Assembly: GCA_947593585.1 (NCBI GenBank)
Contig: CANQDP010000001.1
Span: 1 to 53,380 of the forward strand
Direction: 5' to 3'
Source: an uncultured Clostridia bacterium
Lineage (GTDB): Bacteria; Bacillota; Clostridia; Christensenellales; UBA1242
DNA: 53,380 bases
Shown in pieces: positions 31,111 to 39,800 of this stretch. The number at the start of each line of letters is the position of its first letter. Position 1 is the stretch's first letter. The notes beneath the pieces were generated by a model. That model was given only the letters and a program-made list of their open reading frames with translations. It searched no databases and was not told where the DNA came from. A program made the position numbers and the translations under genes.

Positions 31111-32358
31111 TTGAAAAATTTTAATCCAATAAGAGGCTGTTGCGACTATTCACCCAAAGAGGCAAAATTTCGCGAGCAAGTGCGCCAAACAATTTTAAAA
31201 AGTTATGAAGCTAACGGCTTCAATTTGATTTCCACCCCAATTTTAGAAAATTTGGAATATCTTAATTCAAGTGATGGAGGCGATAATCTCCGCTTAATTT
31301 TCAAAACAATTAAGCGTGGCGAAAAATTAAATTTATCAAAACCAAATCTCACCGAGGCAGATGTGGTGGAAGAGGGTTTGCGTTATGATTTAACTGTGCC
31401 GCTAGCACGCTTTTTCGCCGGCAATAGAGAAAAGTTGCCCACCCCTTTCAAGTCCATTCAAATTGATAGCGTTTTCCGTGCGGAGCGTCCGCAAAAGGGC
31501 AGGCTTAGGCAGTTTGTGCAGTGCGATATAGACATTTTTGGTGACCCTAGCATTGCTGCCGAACTTGAACTGTTAAAAACCACTCTAGACACATATTCTG
31601 CACTTGGGTTTGAGCATCTAACCGTGAAAATCAACCACAGAAAGATTTTGAATGCTGTTGTTCTCGCCGCCGGTTTTAAGGAAGAGGACATTTCCACTGT
31701 GGCAGTAACGCTAGACAAATTGGATAGCATTTCTGGCACGGGCGTTGCTATGGAGTTAATGAGCAAAGGCTTCCAAATTGAGAATATCAACCGTTTGATT
31801 GACATAATTTCGGACATTTCAAATAGCGGATTGGGCGTTGCGGCAAATTATGGTGTGGATGAGCAAGTGCTTTTAGATGTCCGTTATTTGATAGACAATC
31901 TGCGTTTGCTCACACAAAATAGGCACAACATAAAATTTGACATAACTATTGTTCGCGGTCAGGGATACTATACAGGTGCAGTGTTTGAAGTGTATGACGA
32001 TAGTTTCTCACACGCAATCGGCGGTGGCGGAAGGTACGACCAGATGGTTGAAAAAATCTCTGGCGTAAGCGTGCCAGCCGTTGGCTTTGGGCTTGGCTTT
32101 GAGCCGGTTGTGATGCTTTTAAATGAAAAGGGTGCTTCGTTTGGGGCAAGGAAAAATTTGGCACTCATATATGAGCAAGAAGACGGCATCGAAAAGGCAT
32201 TTGAAGTGAAAGAAAAACTCATGAAAGAATATAATGTTTCACTATTTTTAAGGCAGAAAAACATGAAAGCGTTTTATGATAAAATCGTTGAAGTGGCAGA
32301 TTGTGCAATCTCATTGCAAGACTATTTGTCAGGCAAAGAAATTAAGAAGTTGGGTTAG
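31111..32358 (+). CDS. hisS: Histidyl-tRNA synthetase-like protein, divergent
   Basis: 415 residues, TTG start with AAGGAG 6 nt upstream (an ATG at 31105 is in a dead frame). HisRS features: P-I-R-G-C-C-D-Y-S at the N-terminus, R-Y-D-L-T-V-P-L-A-R-F, motif 2 F-R-A-E-R-P-Q-K-G-R-L-R-Q-F-V-Q-C-D, the histidine-specific R-G-Q-G-Y-Y-T-G-A-V-F-E (usually R-G-L-D-Y-Y-T-G) and G-G-G-G-R-Y-D. Two oddities: the motif 3 arginine is replaced by proline (G-F-G-L-G-F-E-P), and the C-terminal anticodon domain is only about 65 residues instead of 95. It could be a working but derived HisRS, or a paralogue such as HisZ; the strong motif 2 argues for HisRS ancestry. First gene of a three-gene operon. Confidence 0.75.
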   Translation: MKNFNPIRGCCDYSPKEAKFREQVRQTILKSYEANGFNLISTPILENLEYLNSSDGGDNLRLIFKTIKRGEKLNLSKPNLTEADVVEEGLRYDLTVPLARFFAGNREKLPTPFKSIQIDSVFRAERPQKGRLRQFVQCDIDIFGDPSIAAELELLKTTLDTYSALGFEHLTVKINHRKILNAVVLAAGFKEEDISTVAVTLDKLDSISGTGVAMELMSKGFQIENINRLIDIISDISNSGLGVAANYGVDEQVLLDVRYLIDNLRLLTQNRHNIKFDITIVRGQGYYTGAVFEVYDDSFSHAIGGGGRYDQMVEKISGVSVPAVGFGLGFEPVVMLLNEKGASFGARKNLALIYEQEDGIEKAFEVKEKLMKEYNVSLFLRQKNMKAFYDKIVEVADCAISLQDYLSGKEIKKLG

Positions 32359-32361
32359 ATT

Positions 32362-32949
32362 ATGGAAGAAGCAAAGCAAGAGTTTATAAAAATCTATAAG
32401 GAAAACATCAAACGCGAGGGAGCGGATAAATTGCTCGACTATCTTTTAAATCAAAGCGACTTTTTCACCGCTCCTGCATCTGGGCGCAGGCACAACAATT
32501 TTGAAGGTGGCTTGGTGGAGCATTCGCTTAATGTGTATAAACGATTAAAAAACAATGTCCGATTGGAGTATGGCGATAATTATGCAGAAAAAATCAGTGA
32601 AGAAAGCCTGGCAATTATGGCTCTGTTGCATGACATTTGCAAGGTAAACACCTACACGGTGGACTATCGCAATCAAAAAATTGACGGCGCGTGGCAGCAA
32701 GTGCCATATTTCGCTTATAGCAATTCTTTGCCTTATGGGCATGGTGAAAAAAGTGTTTACATAATAAGTGGTTTTATGCGCCTCACGAGAGAAGAAGCTA
32801 TGTCAATAAATTGGCACATGGGCGGGTTTGACCCGCGTGCGCAAGCCACTAGCGATTTGTTTGATTGTTATAATTTATTCCCAATCGCTCTAATCCTGCA
32901 CATTGCAGATTTGGAGGCTTCATATCTAGACGAAAAAGTGAATAAATAG
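32362..32949 (+). CDS. HD-domain hydrolase
   Basis: 195 residues. The HD fold is shown by V-E-H-S-L-N-V (first metal histidine), A-L-L-H-D-I-C-K (the HD pair), a later G-H-G-E-K and I-N-W-H-M-G. It resembles the HD domain of YhaM-type 3'-5' exoribonucleases and related phage or Firmicutes HD proteins, without the OB domain. Starts 3 nt after the hisS-like stop, so it is translationally coupled to it. The substrate is unknown; a nucleotide or RNA phosphodiester is likely. Confidence 0.8.
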   Translation: MEEAKQEFIKIYKENIKREGADKLLDYLLNQSDFFTAPASGRRHNNFEGGLVEHSLNVYKRLKNNVRLEYGDNYAEKISEESLAIMALLHDICKVNTYTVDYRNQKIDGAWQQVPYFAYSNSLPYGHGEKSVYIISGFMRLTREEAMSINWHMGGFDPRAQATSDLFDCYNLFPIALILHIADLEASYLDEKVNK

Positions 32950-32957
32950 GAGGGGAA

Positions 32958-33611
32958 GTGCACACCAAATCTGCCATAAAAGATGGGTTGGAATTATATT
33001 TTGCAATGAATCGCCTAAAAACTATTATTAGGCAGGGAGCAGTTCAGTGGAAAGTGGATAGGCCGCGCCTAGAAAGTGATGCCGAGCACATAGCCCTTGC
33101 CGAAACCTTAGCAATAATCATGGCAAATCAGTTGGGCATGACAAAAGAGTTAGACATGGCATATCTGTTGCAGATGCTCAATTTTCACGAAATTGGCGAA
33201 CTTGATGTTGGCGATTTAACGCTCTACGATAAGGTGGATAAAGACGAAAAGCATAAAAGAGAACTTGAATGTGCAAAAAGGCTATTGAAAAAACTTAAAA
33301 ATAGCGAATATTTCGTGGCAATGATAGACGATTTCAATAATAGACGCTCAAAAGAAGCCAAATTTGCCCACGCAATAGACAAACTTGAAAATTGCTTAGA
33401 GTTTAAAATATATGAAGATTTGGGGCAAACAAATTTAAAAAAGGGCTCGAAAGAGATGCTGAATTTTCCGCCCGTTAAAAAGATTTTGGAAGAAAATAAA
33501 GACTGCACTTTTGGAGAACTTTGGTGGAGATATCACTTGCCAAGTTTTGCATGGCTAGGCTTTGAAGAGGGCGACTATAAAAACTTGCTTAAGAAGATAA
33601 AACTATCATAG
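32958..33611 (+). CDS. HD-domain (HD_3/YfbR-like) phosphohydrolase
   Basis: 217 residues, GTG start supported by AGGAGGGG. R-L-K-T-I-I-R-Q-G...R-P-R-L-E-S-D-A-E-H-I-A-L-A-E matches the R-x-x-x-x-x-R...E-S-x-A-E-H start of the HD_3 family (5'-nucleotidase YfbR and relatives). The central pair is H-E (N-F-H-E-I-G-E), not H-D; glutamate could still hold a metal. Third gene of the operon, 8 nt after the previous stop. Likely acts on nucleotides. Confidence 0.75.
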   Translation: MHTKSAIKDGLELYFAMNRLKTIIRQGAVQWKVDRPRLESDAEHIALAETLAIIMANQLGMTKELDMAYLLQMLNFHEIGELDVGDLTLYDKVDKDEKHKRELECAKRLLKKLKNSEYFVAMIDDFNNRRSKEAKFAHAIDKLENCLEFKIYEDLGQTNLKKGSKEMLNFPPVKKILEENKDCTFGELWWRYHLPSFAWLGFEEGDYKNLLKKIKLS

Positions 33612-33666
33612 CAAAACCGCAAAAACTTTAAAAATTTTTTAAAAATTCTAAAAATCAGCAAAAATC

Positions 33667-33690
33667 ACGCGTTTTAAGGCGTGTTTTTTC
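33667..33690 (+). terminator. Terminator of the hisS-HD-HD operon
   Basis: CACGC-GTTTTAAG-GCGTG then TTTTTT. Confidence 0.75.
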
Positions 33691-33726
33691 ATGTTCTCAG
33701 TCAATTATTAAATTGCAAGGTGAGTG

Positions 33727-34248
33727 ATGAAAAAATTTGTGTTTGCGCTAGTTGGCATATTAATTGTGGTTGGGTTGATGATTTTCCTTCCTGCAGAGAA
33801 AAATGATTATGATTATTTGCGCTTGCATATCGTGGCAAATAGCAATTCTTCTGTCGACCAACTTGTTAAATATAAAATTAAAGACGAAGTTATGCCTATT
33901 GTGGTTAGTGAACTTTCTAATAATCAAGGCAAACTCTGTAAAGATTTGAGCCAAAAATTAAAAACCGCAATTTTAAATTGCTGCCAAAAAATAGTTAAAG
34001 AAAACAACGCTTATTATCCCGTTAGCGTTGATTTCGAAAAAGAGTTTTATTCAGAGCAAACCTATTCAAACACCACACTGAAAGAAGGCTTTTATAATTC
34101 GCTTATAATCAAACTTGGCGAGGCAGATGGTGATGGCGAATATGACATTGTTTATCCACCATTAAATTTTATGAATAATTTTGAAAACGAAACGCAAATT
34201 AGTTTTAAATCGAAAATCTTAGATTGGTTTAAATCAATAAAAAATTAA
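33727..34248 (+). CDS. spoIIR: Stage II sporulation protein R
   Basis: 173 residues. An N-terminal membrane or signal segment (about 4-22), then Y-L-R-L-H-I-V-A-N-S-N-S-S-V-D-Q-L-V-K-Y-K-I-K-D-E-V, the SpoIIR hallmark, and the later L-K-E-G-F-Y-N-S-L-I-I-K-L-G and Y-P-P-L-N-F. SpoIIR is made in the forespore under sigma-F and signals across the septum so that SpoIIGA matures sigma-E. The usual W-W-C-V and P-L-C-F are E-Y-D-I and P-L-N-F here. No clear sigma-F promoter was found. AAGGTGA precedes the ATG. Confidence 0.88.
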   Translation: MKKFVFALVGILIVVGLMIFLPAEKNDYDYLRLHIVANSNSSVDQLVKYKIKDEVMPIVVSELSNNQGKLCKDLSQKLKTAILNCCQKIVKENNAYYPVSVDFEKEFYSEQTYSNTTLKEGFYNSLIIKLGEADGDGEYDIVYPPLNFMNNFENETQISFKSKILDWFKSIKN

Positions 34249-34338
34249 TCAAAAATTCGATAAAATCAATAAAAAATTCAAAAAAATAATAAAAAATAGG
34301 GTTTTTGCTGAATTTTTTGAATTTTTAAGGGGTGAAAG

Positions 34339-35040
34339 ATGAAAAAATTGTTAATTGCTTTAATCGTGCTCGTGGTTGGTGGATTTTGCATTACGGGTGC
34401 GGTTGGCACAGTTGTCTCTATTCAAAAAAGTGGCGGGGTTGAGCCTGCTGTGGCAAGAATCGAAGAGGTGTATGGCGCAACGGCAAACACACGAGAAGTG
34501 CAATCTCGCTTGAAGAAATGGGGATATTACACGGGCAATGTGGACGGCATAAACGGGCCACTCACCATTGCGGCGGTTAAGAAATTTCAAAAGAAATATG
34601 GACTAACGCAAGATGGAATTGTGGGGCCTCTCACTGCAGCAAAAATGGGATTGAGTGTGTCGGGCAGTAAAAGTTCGTCAAACTATAATAGCAACGATAG
34701 GTATCTTCTTGCAAAGGTGATTTATGCTGAAGCGCGCGGTGAAAGTTACACCGGTCAGGTGGCGATAGGTGCAGTTGTGCTAAATAGGGTGAGAGATAGC
34801 CGTTTCCCAAACACCGTTTCTGGCGTGATTTATCAACCATGGGCGTTCACAGCAGTTAATGATGGGCAGATTAATTTAGAGCCAAATCAAACTGCTTATC
34901 AGGCGGCAGACGATGCGTTAAATGGGTGGGACCCAACTTATGGCTCAGTTTATTACTACAATCCTAAAACCGCAACAAGCAAATGGATTTACTCAACCAA
35001 ATATGTAACCACAATAGGCAACCATGTGTTCGCTGTTTAA
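34339..35040 (+). CDS. sleB: Spore cortex-lytic enzyme SleB
   Basis: 233 residues. Signal peptide (about 1-25), a peptidoglycan-binding domain (about 50-100: V-Q-S-R-L-K-K-W-G-Y-Y-T-G-N-V-D-G and K-F-Q-K-K-Y-G-L), a Ser-rich linker, then the SleB hydrolase domain beginning L-A-K-V-I-Y-A-E-A-R-G-E-S (the glutamate is catalytic) and ending I-G-N-H-V-F. It breaks cortex muramic-delta-lactam peptidoglycan during germination. Shine-Dalgarno AAGGGG. Followed by ypeB, the usual partner. Confidence 0.94.
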   Translation: MKKLLIALIVLVVGGFCITGAVGTVVSIQKSGGVEPAVARIEEVYGATANTREVQSRLKKWGYYTGNVDGINGPLTIAAVKKFQKKYGLTQDGIVGPLTAAKMGLSVSGSKSSSNYNSNDRYLLAKVIYAEARGESYTGQVAIGAVVLNRVRDSRFPNTVSGVIYQPWAFTAVNDGQINLEPNQTAYQAADDALNGWDPTYGSVYYYNPKTATSKWIYSTKYVTTIGNHVFAV

Positions 35041-35133
35041 AATTCAAAAAATTAATAAAAAATTCAAAAAATCATGAAAAATAGCCCAAAAATTAATAAA
35101 AAATTAAAAATTTTAGCAAAAAAGGAGAATTTT

Positions 35134-36561
35134 ATGCCAAAATCTAAAATTAGAAGTGAAGATTTTGAAAATGAAAAAAAGATGAAACAGTCCAATGTAA
35201 ATATGGATAAAAACACCAAAAAGAAAAGCGACGCTCAAAAGGTCATTCCAATTTTGACAGTTGTGATAATTTCACTTTTGATTATCATCGCTTGCCTGTT
35301 GATTGCCTACTATCAAGTGTATAAATCAAACAAGCAAAATGCCAATGTGCTAGAAGGTGTTTACACTTCTAGTTATTACTCTATGGTGGATAATGTAAAT
35401 AACCTCTCGGTTGACCTTTCTAAATATTCAAATCTTTCCACTAATCAAGCGAAGTTGAGCACGCTAAACGATATGATGGGTGATTGCAATTATATTTTGG
35501 CAGGGCTTAGCACACTGCCTATAAATCAAGAAAATGTTGTGGCTTCCACAAAATTTTTTAATCAAATTTATGGGGTGTGTGAAGCGTATGCTCGCACCCT
35601 GTCAAATGGCAAAGATTTAACCCAAGAGCAAGAACTTATTTTTGATAAAATCGCCCTAGTTTTAGCGGAAATTAAGAGCAATTTGAACGAACAAAACTAT
35701 GGTATGTACGACACAAATTTCAACTTCATAGACGCTTCGATTTTTGACAAAACAGGCATGAATGAATTGAGCGCAAGCATGGGTGATATGACAAATATTG
35801 ACTATCCTGCCATGATATTTGATGGCCCGTTCTCAACTGCACTTGAAACTCGTGAAGTGAAAGGGCTTGGGAGTGTTGAGGTTTCAAAAGAGCAGGCACA
35901 AACATATTTAAAAGATAAAGTCTATGCTAATAGAGATGCGAAAATAGAGTTTTTAAATGAAACGAATGGCGACATTGCCACATATAATTTTGAAATCACC
36001 TTAGATGGCAAAAAGGTTGGTGCGCAGGTTAGCAAAATGGGCGGACTGCTCATCACATTGTCTAGTTATGCGGAAGGCGGAGATGCCATAATGGGTGGCG
36101 AAAAGGCGGGTGAAATTGCCAAAAACTTTGCCAACAACATCGGCTTTGAAAAAATGGATGTTGTTTGGCTCGAAATTCATGAAAATGTGGCATACATTAA
36201 TCTTGCCTCAGTGATTGATGATGTGATTTATTATCCCGACCAAGTGAAAGTGAAGGTGGATTTAACCGCACAAGACATCATTGGCTTTGAAGCCTTAAAT
36301 TACGCACTTAACCATGTGGAAAGAGAGCCAAAATTTGTGTTTGGAGAAAACGAGGCGGAGCAACTTTTGGGGTTTGACTATGAGGTTATCAAAACTTCCA
36401 AGGCGGTCATTCGTCTGGATAGCGGAAAGGAAATTAGTTGTTATGAATTCTTCGTGGAAAGGATAGACGGCAATTATTTCTACTATATTGATGCCGTTAA
36501 AGGCGAGATTGCAAAGGTGATGAAATTGGTTTCAATGAATGGCGTGCAGAAACTAATTTAA
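35134..36561 (+). CDS. ypeB: Germination protein YpeB
   Basis: 475 residues. One membrane segment (about 35-58), then an N-terminal helical domain (about 60-180) and C-terminal PepSY-like repeats with the conserved A-x-x-I-A...F, W...N-V-A-Y-I-N and G-x-I-A-x-V. YpeB is needed for SleB localisation and stability and is inserted in the inner spore membrane. ATG 35134 has AAAGGAG; the longer frame start at 35074 has no such site. Order sleB-ypeB and spacing of 93 bp fit co-expression. Confidence 0.93.
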   Translation: MPKSKIRSEDFENEKKMKQSNVNMDKNTKKKSDAQKVIPILTVVIISLLIIIACLLIAYYQVYKSNKQNANVLEGVYTSSYYSMVDNVNNLSVDLSKYSNLSTNQAKLSTLNDMMGDCNYILAGLSTLPINQENVVASTKFFNQIYGVCEAYARTLSNGKDLTQEQELIFDKIALVLAEIKSNLNEQNYGMYDTNFNFIDASIFDKTGMNELSASMGDMTNIDYPAMIFDGPFSTALETREVKGLGSVEVSKEQAQTYLKDKVYANRDAKIEFLNETNGDIATYNFEITLDGKKVGAQVSKMGGLLITLSSYAEGGDAIMGGEKAGEIAKNFANNIGFEKMDVVWLEIHENVAYINLASVIDDVIYYPDQVKVKVDLTAQDIIGFEALNYALNHVEREPKFVFGENEAEQLLGFDYEVIKTSKAVIRLDSGKEISCYEFFVERIDGNYFYYIDAVKGEIAKVMKLVSMNGVQKLI

Positions 36562-36593
36562 GCAAAAAATTTATTAAAATTTCGAGAAAATAT

Positions 36594-36622
36594 GCAAAAA
36601 ATATGAATTTTTGCGTATTTTT
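36594..36622 (+). terminator. Terminator after ypeB
   Basis: GCAAAAA...TTTTTGC (36594-36614) then GTATTTTTT. Confidence 0.65.
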
Positions 36623-36722
36623 TATTGTTTTTAAAATTTTTTATTAATTTTTTATTATTTAAAAATTCCAAAACCCTTCCAAGTTTAATAAAAAAATAAT
36701 TTAAAATTAATTTTTAATTTAT

Positions 36723-36751
36723 TTGTCTTTTATTTTGCATTATGTTATAAT
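36723..36751 (+). promoter_or_regulatory. Promoter of the giant surface protein
   Basis: TTGTCT (36723-36728), 17 bp, TATAAT (36746-36751); leader of about 105 nt. Confidence 0.65.
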
Positions 36752-36861
36752 TTGTTTATATAAATATAAACATCTCAATTTTTGCAAATTATTGTCTAGC
36801 GCAAAAGCGCATTATTAAATAATTTTGACGAATTTTGGGATAATAAAAAGGGGTGGGATAG

Positions 36862-39800
36862 TTGAAAGCAAAATTTAGGTTTTTATATGGTGCAATTATC
36901 TTGTTGCTGGCAGTGTTCACTGTTGGCGTATGCGCACTCTCCTCTGTTGGCAAAAAAATGGAAGTTGCCAAGGCGGTGGGTTCGGGCACCAATGAGTATA
37001 GTTTCATAGACGATTTTAGCGGAGTGATTTTTTCGGTTGAGAAAGTGGCTGTTAGAGCAAACGAAAATTTAACCGCACTAGATTTTTCAAACGACAACTT
37101 TATAACCCCACTCTATGAAAATGACAATGAAGAAAGCGCAACCAAAAAGATGTTGGTGAGGGACACTTCTCCTGAAAACGGTCTAGACGCAGTTTATTTT
37201 AAGGACATTCCAAACGGCACAAAAAATCCAAATAAATATGTTGTGTATGACGGCGAATTTGTGATGCTCAACAATTTATGGAGAGGCACGGGCAAAGATA
37301 GATATGCCTATAGCCCGGACCAAACAGCTTTCGTTAAAAACGAAACAGGTTTTCAAAAAGAAAATTTGAGCGAAGCGGTTTTGGTGTCGTTCGGTCAATA
37401 TTTTAGATATTACACTTCAAGCGGGACTGGTGAAGATGTGCAATATGGCTTGGCGGGTCAAACCGAATATCGTGATGCGCATAATAATAACCAAGAGGTG
37501 GAAGCGGAAAATTCGGGTGCAAACATAGAATTCTTATCCGTCAGCGCAATGAAGGATGGCAACTCTCGCCCACTATCTCTGCCGGGGTTGAGAATGTATA
37601 GCGATTCATATGTGGATTTCGCTTGGATAATTCCGCAGGTGGACGGCAACGAAGGATATTACACCATCACGGTTACATATAGGCACAGCGGTCAAGTTAG
37701 CCAACTCAATTTCAGTTTCTATCTGTTGTTTGGCACTTCATATTATTCCAACATAACGGATAATAACGGCATTTCATATTCTTCTCAGCCAACCATTTCA
37801 AACACCACGAATGACACAGGCATGAATAGATTTTATATCGGCAAAGACGATGTGGATATGGAAAAAAATTATCCAACTTTAACCTATGATTTTTCTAAAT
37901 ACACAGTTGCTTACGACCACATTGCCAACGGCGTAACCACACGATATTCATATAGAATGCAGTTGAATAGTGCGGGCAATAGGGCGCAGTTGGTTATGAC
38001 GGTGAATGGTCAGGACGCAAACACCTTTGAAATGGGTGAATATAATCGCAACGGTGCAAACATAGCGGTTTTGGTGTTCACAGAAGTGGGCGAATATAAT
38101 TTCAGCCTAGAATATCGCTATGACGGTTACACGCCAGGCACTGTGCCAACTATGAATTTGAAGCTAGACAACTTGCACTTGTTCGTTCATGGCTATGAAT
38201 TGAAATATGCCAAAACCAGCACAAATGAAGCCCAGATGAGATATGTCACTTTTGCTAGGCCGGTGATTTCAAGCCAAGATAAGTCTTACCCTTTGAGTGT
38301 TGGCTTGGTTGTGCCAAACGGGTATGTGAAAGATAGCACATTCAATCCAAACACCAAATTGGGCGTGATGTTCGACACCACTCAATCATCCACTCGCAAA
38401 GTGGGAGATGTGGAAGCAATGCGCACTGCAAACATATCTTATTCTGGCGAGGGCGGAGCAAATCCTATAAGCGACCTTTTAGAAGGTGGAGATTTAAATA
38501 TTGAATTTATCAAATCAAACTTCGGCGCGCTTTGGCTAGATGCTAATGATAACTACACAAGCACAAAAAAGAGCGAAGAAGGGGCAATCACGGGTGGCAG
38601 CCTTTATTACTACGGCTCAACCAAGGCGGCACTTATCGCTTCTAGTCCACTTGAATATAACAACCTAACCACTTTCAACAAAACGGGATTTTATCTCGTG
38701 TTTATAAGAGTTGAACCGAGAGGAGCATCAGACAAGGCTTATTATTCTGTTTTCGCATTTGAATATTCGTCCGACACGGTGAATGTTAGCGTTAAGGAAG
38801 AAAGCGATAGTCCAAAAGAGATTGGCACGGGCAAGTTCACAAACAAAGATGTTAGAATTAGTTGGGTTCAGCCAGATGTGTTTGAGCGTGGCGTGAATGT
38901 CTATTACTATAAGAGCGGGGAAAATAGTTACCCAACTCGTCAGCAATTGCTTCAAGGCACTGCCAACGAAATCCCTTATGATGCGGCGGGTGTTGTGCTC
39001 GGCAGTGTGGGAAATAGCAGGGTTGCAGACGGCACGGGCTCATCGTTTTTAATCGAAATAAAAAGAGAGGGCAAAGCCTCTTCTTATAGGACATTTATCA
39101 TTGATAGGCAAGACATAAGCGGAGTTACAGCATACGCTGTTGATAGCGGATATAATCGCCAAGGCAATGTTGTGTATAGTTTCTTGCAAAATGGTGCACT
39201 CAAAGGCGGAATCACAAACACTTTGGCAACAATGTTTTGGAACGATAAGCCAAGCGGCGCGGCAATAGAGGCGACCTACACATTCACTCCGTTTGTGCGC
39301 AGCACAGAGGCCCCAAGCATAGTTGCCAGCACGGGGGCGTCCAATATTTGGACAAAAACCACCTACGCATTAGGCGAAACGATAGGCGAGTTTGACTTAA
39401 GCCGTGCAGAGAGCACGAATAGCGACCTTGAATCCACTCAGGTGCTTTTCGAGCAGGGCATTTATTATTTCACACTTAAAGACGAAGCGGGCAATAGTTG
39501 CAGATATTTGTTCGTCATCGATAATAGCGAAGCCTATTTCAAAATCAACTACACTGAAAATGGCGAAGCTAAGAGCGAGTTCCAAACTCGCACCAGTTTG
39601 TTATACACCGACACTGTTACGGTTGAAGTGGGCACGCATAAAGTTATCCCACTTTCACTAGGTGGGGCAAGCCAACACGCGCAAGATTTGGCTGCGGCAG
39701 TTCAGCGAATTGTGATAGATCCTTCTGGTTTGGAAGGTTATTATGGTCTGTCCGACACAAACCTCTATGCACTTCAAAACATTTTTGGCAGAGTGCAAAG

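Larger units (their letters stand above)
36562..36861. other. 300-bp AT-rich intergenic region
   Basis: Contains a terminator for ypeB, A/T-rich stretches with AATTTTTTATTA repeats, and the promoter of the giant surface gene. No small gene or RNA was recognised. Confidence 0.7.

Noticed and set aside
31111..32358. HisZ (ATP-phosphoribosyltransferase regulatory subunit) instead of HisRS
   Set aside because: Motif 2 and the R-Y-D-L-T-V segment are too HisRS-like, and no his biosynthesis genes are nearby; still not excluded.
33691..33726. Sigma-F promoter before spoIIR
   Set aside because: No match to GYATA and the sigma-F -10 with correct spacing.
38365..38375. 0A-box match inside the giant gene
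   Set aside because: TTCGACA in coding sequence far from any start; explained by codons.
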